Part shown: positions 17,571 to 26,383 of the stretch, piece after piece
Position numbering within the stretch: position 1 is the stretch's first letter
How the letters are laid out: every line of letters begins with the position of its first letter
NCBI GenBank assembly: GCA_014859445.1
Contig: JACUUC010000028.1
Location: 1 to 35,343 of the forward strand
Reading direction: 5' to 3'
Source: Bacterioplanes sp.
GTDB lineage: Bacteria; Pseudomonadota; Gammaproteobacteria; Pseudomonadales; Oceanobacteraceae
Length of the DNA stretch: 35,343 nt
Notes under the pieces: model-generated
What the model was told of the DNA's origin: nothing
Databases searched by the model: none
Seen by the model: only the letters and a program-made list of their open reading frames with translations
Translations under genes and position numbers: made by a program

Positions 17571-20168
17571 TCATTTCTGATCTAAGAAGTCTTGGGCGAA
17601 TTTTTGTAGAACACCCCCTGCTTTATACACCGCCACTTCCGCCGCCGTATCCAGTCGGCACGTCATGGGTACGTTCACTACGTCACCACTAGCACGGGTA
17701 ATCACCAACTCAACATCACCGCGTGGACTGAGTTCGCCTTGTACGTCGTAGGTTTCGGTGCCATCCAATTGCAGGGTTTTGCGATTGGTTCCGGCTTTGA
17801 ATTCCAGTGGCAGTACACCCATGCCAATCAAGTTGGTGCGGTGAATACGCTCGAATCCTTCGGCGGCGATGGCTTCTACACCGGCTAAGCGTACGCCTTT
17901 GGCAGCCCAGTCGCGAGAGGAGCCTTGACCGTAGTCGGCACCGGCAACAATGATCAGCGGTTGTTTGCGTTCCATGTAGGTTTCGATGGCTTCCCACATG
18001 CGCACGACGTGGCCTTCTGGCTCAATGCGCGCGAGTGACCCTTGTTTGACGTTGCCGTTGTCGTCCAACACCATTTCGTTCATGAGTTTGGGGTTGGCGA
18101 AGGTAGCGCGTTGTGCAGTTAAGTGGTCACCACGGTGCGTGGCATACGAGTTGAAGTCTTCTTCTGGCAAGCCCATTTTGTGCAGGTATTCACCGGCGGC
18201 GCTGTCCAGCAGAATGGCGTTGGATGGCGATAAGTGGTCGGTGGTGATGTTGTCAGGCAGTAACGCCAATGGACGCATGCCTTTTAAGGTGCGTTCACCG
18301 GCCAATGCGCCTTCCCAGTAAGGCGGACGACGGATGTAGGTACTCATCGGACGCCAGTCATACAGTGGGCTTGCGGCTTTTTCTTTGTCGCCCAAATCGA
18401 ACATCGGAATGTAGATTTGACGGAATTGTTCTGGCTTCACGCTGCTGGCGACAATGGCGTCGATTTCTTCATCGGATGGCCAGATGTCTTTCAAGCGAAT
18501 TTCTTGACCATTGACCACGCCCAGTACGTCGTTTTCGATGTCAAAACGAATGGTTCCGGCAATGGCGTAGGCGACCACCAGCGGTGGCGAAGCTAAGAAG
18601 GCTTGCTTGGCATAAGGGTGAATACGACCATCGAAGTTACGGTTGCCCGACAGCACGGCGGTGGCGTAGAGGTCGCGGTCGATGATTTCTTGTTGAATCA
18701 CTGGATCGAGCGCACCCGACATGCCATTACAGGTGGTGCAGGCAAAGGCGACGATACCAAAACCCATTTTTTCGAGTTCGGTCAGCAATCCGGCTTCTTT
18801 CAAGTAGAGTTCGGCCACTTTCGAGCCGGGTGCGAAGGAGGATTTCACCCAAGGCTTACGAATCAGGCCGAGTTCGTTGGCTTTTTTCGCCAATAATCCA
18901 GCGGCTACGACGTTGCGTGGGTTGGAGGTATTGGTACAAGAAGTAATGGCGGCAATGATGACGGCACCATCGGGCATTAGGCCATCGGCCTCTTGCGCAC
19001 GCGCCGCATCCAAATTACCAGCAATGCCTTTCGCAGTTAGGTCGCGAGTGGACACACGGGCATGAGGGTTGGACGGGCCAGCCATGTTGCGACCCACGGC
19101 CGATAAGTCGAAACGCAAGACGCGCTCGTATTCTGCGGTTTTTAGGGCATCAGCCCACAAGCCAGTTTGTTTGGCGTACTGTTCTACCAATTCTACCTGC
19201 TGCGGCTCGCGGCCCGTCAGTTTTAGGTAGTCGATGGTTTGTTCATCAATGTAGAACATCGCTGCGGTTGCGCCGTATTCTGGCGTCATGTTAGAAATGG
19301 TGGCGCGGTCACCAATGGATAAGCTGGACGCCCCTTCGCCAAAGAATTCCACATAGGCACCCACCACGCGTTCTTTGCGCAAGAATTCGGTTAATTCCAG
19401 TACGATGTCGGTGGCGGTAATGCCTGGTTGACGCTTACCGGTTAATTCTACGCCAACGATATCCGGCAGACGCATCATGGATGGGTGGCCAAGCATGACG
19501 GTTTCGGCTTCTAAGCCACCGACGCCAACAGAAATAACACCCAATGCATCGACGTGCGGGGTGTGTGAGTCGGTGCCGACACAGGTATCTGGGTAGGCGA
19601 CGCCGTCTTTCACTTGCACCACGGGCGACATTTTTTCGAGGTTGATTTGGTGCATGATGCCGTTACCGGCTGGAATCACGTCGACGTTGTCGAAGGCGGT
19701 TTTGGTCCAGTTAATGAAGTGGAAACGGTCTTCGTTACGGCGTTCTTCGATATCGCGGTTTTTCTGGAAGGCGTCGGGATCGAAACCACCGCATTCAACG
19801 GCCAATGAGTGGTCCACAATCAACTGGGTTTGTACCACGGGGTTGACCTTTGAGGGGTCACCACCCATGTCGGCAATGGCGTCACGCAAACCAGCCAGAT
19901 CAACCAATGCGGTTTGACCCAGAATGTCGTGACACACCACGCGTGCTGGATACCAAGGAAAGTCGAGATCGCGCTTGCGTTCTATCAACTGGGTTAAAGC
20001 ATCATTGAGCAGTTCTGGCTCACAACGGCGCACCAATTGCTCCGCCAAAATACGTGAGGTGTACGGCAAGGTGTCGTAGCTGCCCGGTTTAATGGCATCG
20101 ACGGCGGCTCGGGTATCAAAAAAATTCAGGCTGGTGCCTGGCAATACTTTGCGAAATTCGGTGTTCAT
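17571..20168 (-). CDS. acnD: Fe-S 2-methylcitrate dehydratase AcnD
   Basis: AcnD is an aconitase-type [4Fe-4S] dehydratase that acts on 2-methylcitrate and, with PrpF, replaces PrpD. The 865-residue protein has the cluster cysteines in ITSCTNTSNP and AFACTTCNGMSG, the CVGTDSHTPH motif, and the C-terminal swivelling domain with GADYGQGSSRDWAAKG and ERIHRTNLIGMGVLPL. The start MNTEFRK at 20168 follows GAGAGAACCT; the frame extends further upstream without a better start. Absence of prpD in the cluster agrees with use of the AcnD/PrpF branch. Confidence 0.96.
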   Translation of the reverse strand: MNTEFRKVLPGTSLNFFDTRAAVDAIKPGSYDTLPYTSRILAEQLVRRCEPELLNDALTQLIERKRDLDFPWYPARVVCHDILGQTALVDLAGLRDAIADMGGDPSKVNPVVQTQLIVDHSLAVECGGFDPDAFQKNRDIEERRNEDRFHFINWTKTAFDNVDVIPAGNGIMHQINLEKMSPVVQVKDGVAYPDTCVGTDSHTPHVDALGVISVGVGGLEAETVMLGHPSMMRLPDIVGVELTGKRQPGITATDIVLELTEFLRKERVVGAYVEFFGEGASSLSIGDRATISNMTPEYGATAAMFYIDEQTIDYLKLTGREPQQVELVEQYAKQTGLWADALKTAEYERVLRFDLSAVGRNMAGPSNPHARVSTRDLTAKGIAGNLDAARAQEADGLMPDGAVIIAAITSCTNTSNPRNVVAAGLLAKKANELGLIRKPWVKSSFAPGSKVAELYLKEAGLLTELEKMGFGIVAFACTTCNGMSGALDPVIQQEIIDRDLYATAVLSGNRNFDGRIHPYAKQAFLASPPLVVAYAIAGTIRFDIENDVLGVVNGQEIRLKDIWPSDEEIDAIVASSVKPEQFRQIYIPMFDLGDKEKAASPLYDWRPMSTYIRRPPYWEGALAGERTLKGMRPLALLPDNITTDHLSPSNAILLDSAAGEYLHKMGLPEEDFNSYATHRGDHLTAQRATFANPKLMNEMVLDDNGNVKQGSLARIEPEGHVVRMWEAIETYMERKQPLIIVAGADYGQGSSRDWAAKGVRLAGVEAIAAEGFERIHRTNLIGMGVLPLEFKAGTNRKTLQLDGTETYDVQGELSPRGDVELVITRASGDVVNVPMTCRLDTAAEVAVYKAGGVLQKFAQDFLDQK

Positions 20169-20216
20169 AGGTTCTCTCGACATCAGAAACATTCAGCAGC
20201 AAAACGGGATAACCAA

Positions 20217-20280
20217 GGCATTTACAGCAAAACAGCAGGACGCGACTTGGTTAGCGCACGCCTGCTGTTTCAGCAATGCC
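20217..20280 (-). other. long hairpin between prpC and acnD
   Basis: AAACAGCAGG (20230-20239) and CCTGCTGTTT (20261-20270) form a perfect ten-base stem. Outer arms GGCATT (20217-20222) and AATGCC (20275-20280) can extend it across small internal loops. It starts about nine bases after the prpC stop in the direction of transcription. Without a T run it is not a usual terminator; a role as mRNA stability element or partial attenuator is inferred. Confidence 0.65.
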
Positions 20281-20289
20281 TCGATCGGA

Positions 20290-21417
20290 TTAACGATCGG
20301 CGATGGCAACGACCGAACGCGGCGCTTCACCCGTGTATTCTGCACTGGGGCGAATGATGCGGTTGTCGGCACGCTGTTCCATGACATGCGCAGCCCAGCC
20401 AGTTAGGCGTGAGCAAACGAAGATCGGTGTGAACAGTTTGGTCGGGATTCCCATGTAGTTGTAAGCCGAAGCATGGAAGAAGTCGGCATTACAGAAGAGT
20501 TTTTTCTCGCGCCACATAACGGCTTCGCAACGCACTGATACGTCGTACATCAGGGTGTCGTCGCAGGCCTTGGCGAGTTTTTCACTCCACTCTTTGATCA
20601 CGGCGTTGCGTGGATCGGACTCGGAGTAAATGGCGTGACCAAAGCCCATGATTTTTTCTTTACGTGCCAGCATGCCCATTAGGGTTTCTTCGGCATGATC
20701 GGGGTTTTCCATGCCTTCGATCAGTTCCATGGCGGCTTCGTTTGCACCACCATGCAGTGGGCCGCGTAGCGAGCCAATGGCACCGGTAATGCAGGAGTGC
20801 ATATCGCTTAAGGTCGACGCACAAACACGCGCGGTGAAGGTTGAGGCGTTAAATTCATGCTCGGCGTACAAGATCAACGACGCTTGCATGACTTGGGTAT
20901 GCAATGCGCTGGGTTGTTCGTTGTGTAAGGTCCACAAGAATTGTTCGGCTATGGATTCCGCGCCCGTTTCGACGTCGATGCGTTCACCGTTGTGGCTGAA
21001 GTTGTACCAGTAGTTGATCATGCCGGGGAAAATGGCCAGCATGCGGTCGGTTGCGTCTTGCTGTTGTTCGAAGCTCAGTTCGGTTTCTAGGTTACCCAGC
21101 ATGGAGCAACCCGTGCGCATCACGTCCATCGGATGCGCTGTTTCTGGAATGCGTTCGAGCACGGCTTTTAGTGCGCTTGGCAATTGGCGCATGCCTTTTA
21201 ACTTGGCTTTGTAGCTGGCCAGTTGTTCGGCATTGGGCAATTCGCCTTTTAAAATCAAATACGCGACTTCTTCAAACTCACAATGAGCGGCTAAGTCTTT
21301 TACGTCGTAGCCACGATAGGTTAAGCCAGAGCCTGACTTACCAACGGTGGACAGTGCGGTTTTACCAGCGACTTGACCACGTAAACCTGCTCCGCTCAGT
21401 TCTTTTCCTGCTGCCAT
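20290..21417 (-). CDS. prpC: 2-methylcitrate synthase
   Basis: PrpC condenses propionyl-CoA with oxaloacetate to 2-methylcitrate. The 375-residue citrate-synthase-fold protein shows GLTYRGYDVKDLA at the start, GPLHGGANEAAMELIE (catalytic His), MGFGHAIYSESDPRN (second His) and an Asp in the C-terminal DFFHASAYN region. The short N-terminus and these motifs fit methylcitrate synthase rather than the hexameric citrate synthase. Start at 21417 (MAAGKELSGAGL) is supported by GAGAGGAGA just upstream; the frame from 21453 runs through that site. Confidence 0.95.
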   Translation of the reverse strand: MAAGKELSGAGLRGQVAGKTALSTVGKSGSGLTYRGYDVKDLAAHCEFEEVAYLILKGELPNAEQLASYKAKLKGMRQLPSALKAVLERIPETAHPMDVMRTGCSMLGNLETELSFEQQQDATDRMLAIFPGMINYWYNFSHNGERIDVETGAESIAEQFLWTLHNEQPSALHTQVMQASLILYAEHEFNASTFTARVCASTLSDMHSCITGAIGSLRGPLHGGANEAAMELIEGMENPDHAEETLMGMLARKEKIMGFGHAIYSESDPRNAVIKEWSEKLAKACDDTLMYDVSVRCEAVMWREKKLFCNADFFHASAYNYMGIPTKLFTPIFVCSRLTGWAAHVMEQRADNRIIRPSAEYTGEAPRSVVAIADR

Positions 21418-21481
21418 GGTTGTTCTCCTCTCGATGCGCCGACAACGACGCATGTGTTCAGATTATTATCAGGTTGTCAAT

Positions 21482-22360
21482 TTACTTATTTTTGCCTTCG
21501 GCAAACAACGAGTCGAGCTTTTGCTCGAAGCTGTGGTAATTCAGGTAATCGTACAGTTCCATGCGGGTTTGCATGAGGTCAATCACGGCCTTTTGGTCGC
21601 CGTTTTCGAGAATACTTTGGTACACGGTTTCGGCGGCTTTGTTCATGGCACGGAAGGCGCTCAATGGGTACAGTACCATGGCGGCACCCCACTCGCCCAA
21701 TTGCTCACGATTCCACAGTTCGGTCTGACCAAATTCCGTGATGTTCGCCAAAATGGGGACATTCAATGCGTCGGCAAAAGCGCGGTAATGCTCTTCGGTT
21801 TTGATGGCTTCGGCAAAAATACCATCGGCACCGGCTTCCACACAGGCTTGTGCGCGTTCAATGGCGGCTTCTAGCCCTTCTTGAGCAAAGGCGTCAGTGC
21901 GAGCCATGATGAAGAAGCTGTCGTCGTGACGCGCATCGACGCAGGCTTTGATGCGGTCGACCATTTCGGCCTTGCTGACGATTTCTTTGTTGGGGCGATG
22001 ACCACAGCGCTTTTGCATCACTTGATCTTCGATATGCACCGCTGCGGCACCGGCTTTTTCCATTTGTTGAATGGTGCGAGTGATGTTGAACGCGCCACCC
22101 CAACCGGTGTCGATGTCGACCAGCAACGGTAAGCTGGATGCTGCGCTGATACGGCGTACGTCTTCGACCACGTCATTCAACGAGGTCATGCCTAAATCGG
22201 GTAATCCGTAGGAGGCATTGGCCACACCACCACCGGATAAATAGATGGCTTGATGACCGATACGCTCAGCCATCATGGCCGCGTACGCATTGATGGTACC
22301 GACAATTTGCAACGGTTTGTTGTTTTCGAGTGCTTGTCGGAATGTTTGACCTGGAGTCAT
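21482..22360 (-). CDS. prpB: 2-methylisocitrate lyase
   Basis: PrpB splits 2-methylisocitrate into pyruvate and succinate, the last step of the cycle. The 292-residue protein has [18 protein letters not shown], the Mg2+-binding [11 protein letters not shown] (about 79-89) and the catalytic KRCGH with Cys119, flanked by HIEDQVMQ. Length is normal. The ATG overlaps the TGA of the GntR gene by four bases, so regulator and enzyme are made from one message. The spacing to prpC is 64 bases. Confidence 0.96.
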   Translation of the reverse strand: MTPGQTFRQALENNKPLQIVGTINAYAAMMAERIGHQAIYLSGGGVANASYGLPDLGMTSLNDVVEDVRRISAASSLPLLVDIDTGWGGAFNITRTIQQMEKAGAAAVHIEDQVMQKRCGHRPNKEIVSKAEMVDRIKACVDARHDDSFFIMARTDAFAQEGLEAAIERAQACVEAGADGIFAEAIKTEEHYRAFADALNVPILANITEFGQTELWNREQLGEWGAAMVLYPLSAFRAMNKAAETVYQSILENGDQKAVIDLMQTRMELYDYLNYHSFEQKLDSLFAEGKNK

Positions 22361-23028
22361 GAGCGACCCTCCTCAGTGGCGAGTAGTGTTTCAAGTTGAT
22401 TCAGTGACGCCTGTATGTGGCGACGCATGAGCAGTTCCGCCAGCGCGGCATCACGCCCCGCAATGGCTTCGACGATTCGTTGGTGTTCTTGTAGGGCTTG
22501 TTGCGGACGTTTGTTACTGGTACTGGTTTGGTAACGATACATGCGCACGATGTGATACAGCTCGCCGCATAACATTTGGTGCAGGCGATGATTTTTGCTG
22601 CCTTGAATAATGCGATAGTGGAAATCCAAATCACCGGCTTTTTGATAGTAGCTTTGTCCTTGCTCCGCTTGAATGGATTGTTCGTGCTCATTCAACAGCG
22701 CTTGCAGGTCGGTGATTTCGTCATCCGTCATGCGCTCGGCGGCAAGGCGACAGGCCATGCTTTCCAGCTCGACACGCACCTCGTAGATGTCTTTCAATTC
22801 GGACAAGCTTAATGACACCACGCGCGCGCCAGCGTGTGGGATACGCACCACCAGATGCCGAGATTCAAGCTTTTGAATGGCTTCACGCATGGGCGCGCGA
22901 CTGCCGCCGTAGCGTTCCACCAGCATTTGCTCTGACAATTTGCTGCCCGGCTTCAACTCCCCACGAACGATCGCGGTGGTGATGTCGGAGAACACTTTGT
23001 CGGCTAATGTGAGGTGCTCAGTCATCAT
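22357..23028 (-). CDS. GntR-family (FCD) transcriptional regulator of the prp genes
   Basis: A 223-residue FadR-subfamily regulator. Residues 8-75 form the winged helix-turn-helix ([45 protein letters not shown]), and the rest is the all-helical FCD ligand domain with metal-ligand candidates in [18 protein letters not shown] and MRRHIQAS. It is the first gene of the prp unit and overlaps prpB by four bases, so it most likely represses this operon and responds to a methylcitrate-cycle intermediate (inferred). Equivalent GntR genes head prp operons in Shewanella and Pseudomonas. Two near-identical palindromes lie at its promoter. A second ATG follows directly at 23025. Confidence 0.9.
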   Translation of the reverse strand: MMTEHLTLADKVFSDITTAIVRGELKPGSKLSEQMLVERYGGSRAPMREAIQKLESRHLVVRIPHAGARVVSLSLSELKDIYEVRVELESMACRLAAERMTDDEITDLQALLNEHEQSIQAEQGQSYYQKAGDLDFHYRIIQGSKNHRLHQMLCGELYHIVRMYRYQTSTSNKRPQQALQEHQRIVEAIAGRDAALAELLMRRHIQASLNQLETLLATEEGRS

Positions 23029-23029
23029 C

Positions 23030-23041
23030 TTTGTCTACAAT
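23030..23041. promoter_or_regulatory. predicted GntR operator, promoter-proximal copy
   Basis: TTTGTCTACAAT matches the upstream palindrome ATTGTATACAAT at 10 of 12 positions. It begins two bases before the regulator's ATG, so it covers the weak ribosome-binding region and lies at about +12 to +23 of the predicted transcript. This position fits autorepression. Confidence 0.6.
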
Positions 23042-23058
23042 CTCATTAAGATGTGGCT

Positions 23059-23086
23059 AGATTACGCTTTTTTTTGGGTATTTCAA
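23059..23086 (-). promoter_or_regulatory. predicted promoter of the prp operon
   Basis: On the minus strand TTGAAA (23086-23081), a 16-base spacer with an A tract, and TAATCT (23064-23059) form a plausible sigma70 promoter about 30 bases before the GntR start. It lies between the two operator-like palindromes. Confidence 0.6.
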
Positions 23087-23102
23087 GTGTCCTACGACTA
23101 AG

Positions 23103-23114
23103 ATTGTATACAAT
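23103..23114. promoter_or_regulatory. predicted GntR operator, perfect palindrome
   Basis: ATTGTATACAAT is a perfect 12-base palindrome of the TTGTnnACAA type bound by many FCD-subfamily GntR regulators. It sits 17 bases upstream of the -35 box and 73 bases centre to centre from the second copy, about seven helical turns. It also lies 123 bases before the divergent oxidoreductase gene and might affect it. Confidence 0.7.
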
Positions 23115-23236
23115 GCATGTTGTTTCGCCATGTCGATTCTCTTGCCGAGGTAGACCATTGTGGTGAAATCGTTGTAGCAAAAGTCCCTTTCCGATAGGCT
23201 CTTGCCTCTATTCGAGTGATTGAGGTTTATCTGCTC

Positions 23237-24529
23237 ATGCCCGCCGTCCCAGCTCAAGTACTCTCATCTGTGCCCAAACCGCCACGTCAACGCATCGCCA
23301 TCATTGGCTCTGGTATTGCTGGGCTCAGTGCGGCATGGCTGTTGAGTCAAGATCACGATGTCACGCTGTATGAACGAGCGAATGCACCAGGAATGGGGAT
23401 TTTTCAGGTATCAATCCGTAATGATCGGGTCGATATGGCCATTGATATTCCTTTGCGCGTGTTTACGCCAGCTTATTATCCGAGCTTACTCACCTTGTAT
23501 CGTGCGGCAGGAGTGGCAACCGAAACCACAAATCATGCGGCGGCGTATGCCGATGGCCATAATGGTATATTTTTCCATTATGGTAATTGGCGCATGGCCG
23601 GTCACAGTGTGGCTTGGCCAAAGTATCCGAACGTACGCTTGTTGCGTGCGCATTTGCAATTTTTCCGAGTGTTGCAGCGTTCTCGCCACGACACCAATTT
23701 GGCGCAGCAATCGTTCGGCGATTTTTTACACGATCGGGGCATTTTTAATGAGTACGCTCAGCGCATCATGCTGCCTGCGCTGGCGACGGTGTGTACCTGC
23801 GATTATGACGATGTGTTGGCCTACCCGGCGGATATGTTGGTTCATTACCTTACTTGCGGGGTGATGAAGGATGGTTTGTTACGCGCTCAAGGCGGTGTGA
23901 ACGACGTTGTTTCTCATTTGTTGGATTCATCCGTAACGGTTCGTACGCGTGCTGCAGTTGAGAAGATTGTCGAGCACGATGATCAGGTGTGGGTGCACTT
24001 AGGTGAGCAGTCTGAAGGGTTTGATCGGGTCGTGATTGCGACTCAGCCTCATCATGCCGCTCAATTGTTGATGGCGTCGCCCAGTGACGCAGAGCGTTGT
24101 CAGTTGCTTTCTGCGATTCCCATTACGGAATCTCGCATGCAGGTGCATACCGATGCGTCGTTGCTTCCGCGGAGTCGATTGGGTTTGTCTCCGGTGAGTT
24201 ATTTTTTACCCGGTCAGGAGTCTCGTCCTGAAGCGACGGTGGATTTGACGAAAGCGATGTCGTCCTTGGCGGGTTGCGATCCTGTTTTACAGGTGTGGAA
24301 TCCATTGCGAGAAGCGGCGCCGGATTCGGTGTTAGCGGATGTGTCGTTTACTCGCCCGCTGGTGACGCTGGCAAGCCGCCAAGCGGTTCATTCATTGCGG
24401 CAGCAAGATGCCAGCCAGCGGGTGCTTTTAACGGGATCGTATTTGTGCGATGGCATTCCGTTGTTAGATGGCGCCGTTGAAAGCTCGCTTCGTGTGGCGC
24501 GTTTAATCGGTAGCTCACGCGCTTGGTGA
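23237..24529 (+). CDS. FAD/NAD(P)-dependent oxidoreductase, amine-oxidase-like
   Basis: The 430-residue protein opens with a Rossmann dinucleotide fold, RIAIIGSGIAGLSAAWLLSQDHDVTLYE, and ends with VLLTGSYLCDGIPLLDGAVESSLRVARL, the C-terminal FAD-binding part of the amine-oxidase/desaturase-type flavoproteins (related to predicted NAD/FAD-binding proteins such as COG2907). The middle is less conserved and the substrate cannot be told. The ATG at 23237 follows GAGG at 11 bases; a GTG at 23216 is an alternative. It is divergent from the prp regulator gene and sits alone, with a repeat-rich region after it. Confidence 0.8.
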   Translation: MPAVPAQVLSSVPKPPRQRIAIIGSGIAGLSAAWLLSQDHDVTLYERANAPGMGIFQVSIRNDRVDMAIDIPLRVFTPAYYPSLLTLYRAAGVATETTNHAAAYADGHNGIFFHYGNWRMAGHSVAWPKYPNVRLLRAHLQFFRVLQRSRHDTNLAQQSFGDFLHDRGIFNEYAQRIMLPALATVCTCDYDDVLAYPADMLVHYLTCGVMKDGLLRAQGGVNDVVSHLLDSSVTVRTRAAVEKIVEHDDQVWVHLGEQSEGFDRVVIATQPHHAAQLLMASPSDAERCQLLSAIPITESRMQVHTDASLLPRSRLGLSPVSYFLPGQESRPEATVDLTKAMSSLAGCDPVLQVWNPLREAAPDSVLADVSFTRPLVTLASRQAVHSLRQQDASQRVLLTGSYLCDGIPLLDGAVESSLRVARLIGSSRAW

Positions 24530-24911
24530 TGCGCTGGTTTCATCGCTGTCTTTTATCGGTTTATTACTAGGCCGCATTTCATCGCTGTCTTTTATCGCTT
24601 TATTACTAGGCCGCATTTCATCGCGGCATCGTCTTGCGCCTCACTTGTCGTGCCGTTCGCAGACACGCCGTGAATCCATCCCTGGAGGCTCGTATGCCGC
24701 ATCCCTGCGGCATAACGGTCTGCTCATCGGCACGCCAACCGAGCGCGACGCTGCGCTCCAGACAGTTATTTCAGATTATTTTCTCGTAAAAAGAGGACGT
24801 GGCACGCAAGCCTCCACGGATGGATTTACGGCGAGTTGCGATAGCGAACCTTGGTTGGTAGCAGCGACACTGCGGGACGCTGCGCCACAGAGGGCGCTGC
24901 GTGTAAAACAC
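24530..24911. other. non-coding region with nested inverted repeats
   Basis: This 382-base gap between the oxidoreductase and rraA has no gene I would call. After the 39-base tandem repeat it contains a 25-base imperfect inverted repeat (24666-24690 with 24809-24833, 23 of 25 pairs). Inside are two further hairpins: ATGCCGCA-TCCC-TGCGGCAT (24694-24713) and GAGCGC-GACGCT-GCGCTC (24741-24758). A last hairpin (24877-24902, ACGC/GCGT plus GCGCC/GGCGC) lies just after the rraA stop and may terminate that transcript. GACGCTGCGC occurs twice (24747, 24876). The block looks like a mobile or interspersed palindromic element. Confidence 0.7.
24538..24615. repeat. two tandem 39-bp repeats
   Basis: Two 39-base units (24538-24576 and 24577-24615) differ at a single base (G versus C in TTTTATCG[G/C]TTTATTAC). 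A third copy starts at 24616 with TTTCATCGC and then diverges. The array begins eight bases after the oxidoreductase stop. There is no spacer, so it is not CRISPR. Confidence 0.9.
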
Positions 24912-25403
24912 TTACTCAGGCATGGTTAAAGCCGTGGGCGAAACGATCACGCCGTTGTTATCGGCATACACAAACTGACCCGGCACAAATTCAACACCGC
25001 CAAATTTCACCGTGACGTTCACATCACCCAAACCGCGTTTGTCGGTTTTTAACGGGTTGGTGGCCAAGGCTTGCACACCCAAATCGGTTTGCATAATGAC
25101 GTCGACATCACGAATGCAACCATAGACAATGATGCCTTCCCAGCCGTTGTCCGCCGCTTTTTCAGCCAGCATGTCACCCAACAGCGCATGGCGCATAGAC
25201 GCACCACCATCAACGACCATCACTTTGCCTTTGCCGTCGGTGTCGACCAATTCTTTCACCTTTGAATTGTCTTCAAAGCACTTGACCGTCACGATTTGAC
25301 CACCAAACGAATCACGACCACCATAGTTGTTGAACATCGGCTCAACCACTTGGATCAATTCTGGATACGCATCACATAAATCGGGGGTTACATACTGAGT
25401 CAT
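24912..25403 (-). CDS. rraA: RraA-family protein (RNase E activity regulator A)
   Basis: RraA binds RNase E and inhibits its activity in Escherichia coli; relatives of the same fold are 4-hydroxy-4-methyl-2-oxoglutarate aldolases. The 163-residue protein has [36 protein letters not shown] and the C-terminal [17 protein letters not shown]. The GDxLA and RDxD residues used for metal binding by the aldolases are partly present, so a second activity cannot be excluded. A strong AAGGAG precedes the ATG. It is the last gene of a ppsA-hydrolase-rraA unit and lies 10.7 kb from rne. Confidence 0.92.
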   Translation of the reverse strand: MTQYVTPDLCDAYPELIQVVEPMFNNYGGRDSFGGQIVTVKCFEDNSKVKELVDTDGKGKVMVVDGGASMRHALLGDMLAEKAADNGWEGIIVYGCIRDVDVIMQTDLGVQALATNPLKTDKRGLGDVNVTVKFGGVEFVPGQFVYADNNGVIVSPTALTMPE

Positions 25404-25426
25404 TGCATTCTCCTTATTTAAAAATA

Positions 25427-26374
25427 TCAGTGTTCATTCAACCAATCCGCAATGCGTGGCCATACCTCTTCTGCCGCCGCTTTGCTAACCACCATATCGA
25501 CATGACCAAAAGCATGGCTAAAACCTGCATCGGTCGACAACAACAAAAAGGTTTTATCAGCGCCGCCATACTGCTTATAAAACCGTTCGCAGTGCTTGGC
25601 AGGATCGGATGTATCAGCCGCCGCCGCGATGCTGAACAACGGTACTTGCGCTGCTCGCCATAGGGGTAATAAGCGCTGACGTGTACTGCGCAATTGCCAA
25701 TGACCAAACCAGCTATGGCGCTTAATGTACTCGTTAATCAAACCAGCGGGTTCGTTCTCTGGGCCGATGCGCAGTTTACGACCATCCAACTCCCCTTTTT
25801 GGTGAACGACCAGTTGCAAGAAGCCACTCAATAACGGCAACCACAAATACCAAGGCCGACGCAGTGCCTGCGTACCCAGCAACACCTGACCAGCACAATT
25901 TTCGCTGTTCAAAATACCTGCGGCCACCGCACTGGCGATGATGACACCGCCTAATGAATGCCCTACCCAATACGGATGCTGTTGCGTTTTCTCATGCACA
26001 AAGGTATTGACCGATACCACATCGGTCAATACGTAGCGCTCTAGTGTATTGGCGATGTAGTCTTGATTGCGTGGCGACAAGCCGTGCCCACGCTGTTCAT
26101 AGAGCCAAACATCGAACCCTTGCTCAAGCAAATAGCGGGCAAGGCCGATGCCTTTATCCGACAGCCAAAATCCTCGATTGGTAAAACTGCCATGATTTAG
26201 GATCACGGGTTTACCAGTCGGCGGCGTGCCTTGCAAGGTGAGGTGCGTGACGGCAATTTGAACGCTCTTGTCGTCATCGAGATTGTGTTTAATCAAATAC
26301 ACATCTTCGGTTAGGTCGCCGCGTACATCCGCACGCAGCAAGGTAACCGGATAAATATCACTACTACTTTTCAT
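25427..26374 (-). CDS. alpha/beta hydrolase
   Basis: A 315-residue alpha/beta-hydrolase. Seen are the oxyanion motif [12 protein letters not shown], the strand with [12 protein letters not shown], the nucleophile elbow GHSLGG with Ser140, and the likely catalytic His in [10 protein letters not shown] near the C-terminus. No signal peptide is visible, so it is probably cytoplasmic. The N-terminal 55 residues precede the hydrolase core and resemble those of lipase-like proteins with an added strand domain. Substrate is unknown. It lies nine bases after ppsA and 23 bases before rraA and is cotranscribed with both. Confidence 0.8.
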   Translation of the reverse strand: MKSSSDIYPVTLLRADVRGDLTEDVYLIKHNLDDDKSVQIAVTHLTLQGTPPTGKPVILNHGSFTNRGFWLSDKGIGLARYLLEQGFDVWLYEQRGHGLSPRNQDYIANTLERYVLTDVVSVNTFVHEKTQQHPYWVGHSLGGVIIASAVAAGILNSENCAGQVLLGTQALRRPWYLWLPLLSGFLQLVVHQKGELDGRKLRIGPENEPAGLINEYIKRHSWFGHWQLRSTRQRLLPLWRAAQVPLFSIAAAADTSDPAKHCERFYKQYGGADKTFLLLSTDAGFSHAFGHVDMVVSKAAAEEVWPRIADWLNEH

Positions 26375-26383
26375 GCGGCTATT

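Noticed and set aside
24538-24625. 39-bp repeat as a CRISPR remnant
   Set aside because: The copies are directly adjacent with no spacer, there are only two, and no cas gene is present.
24645-24929. 94-codon plus-strand frame in the oxidoreductase-rraA gap
   Set aside because: It runs through inverted repeats and hairpins, has no ribosome-binding site and no protein-like composition, and enters rraA antisense.
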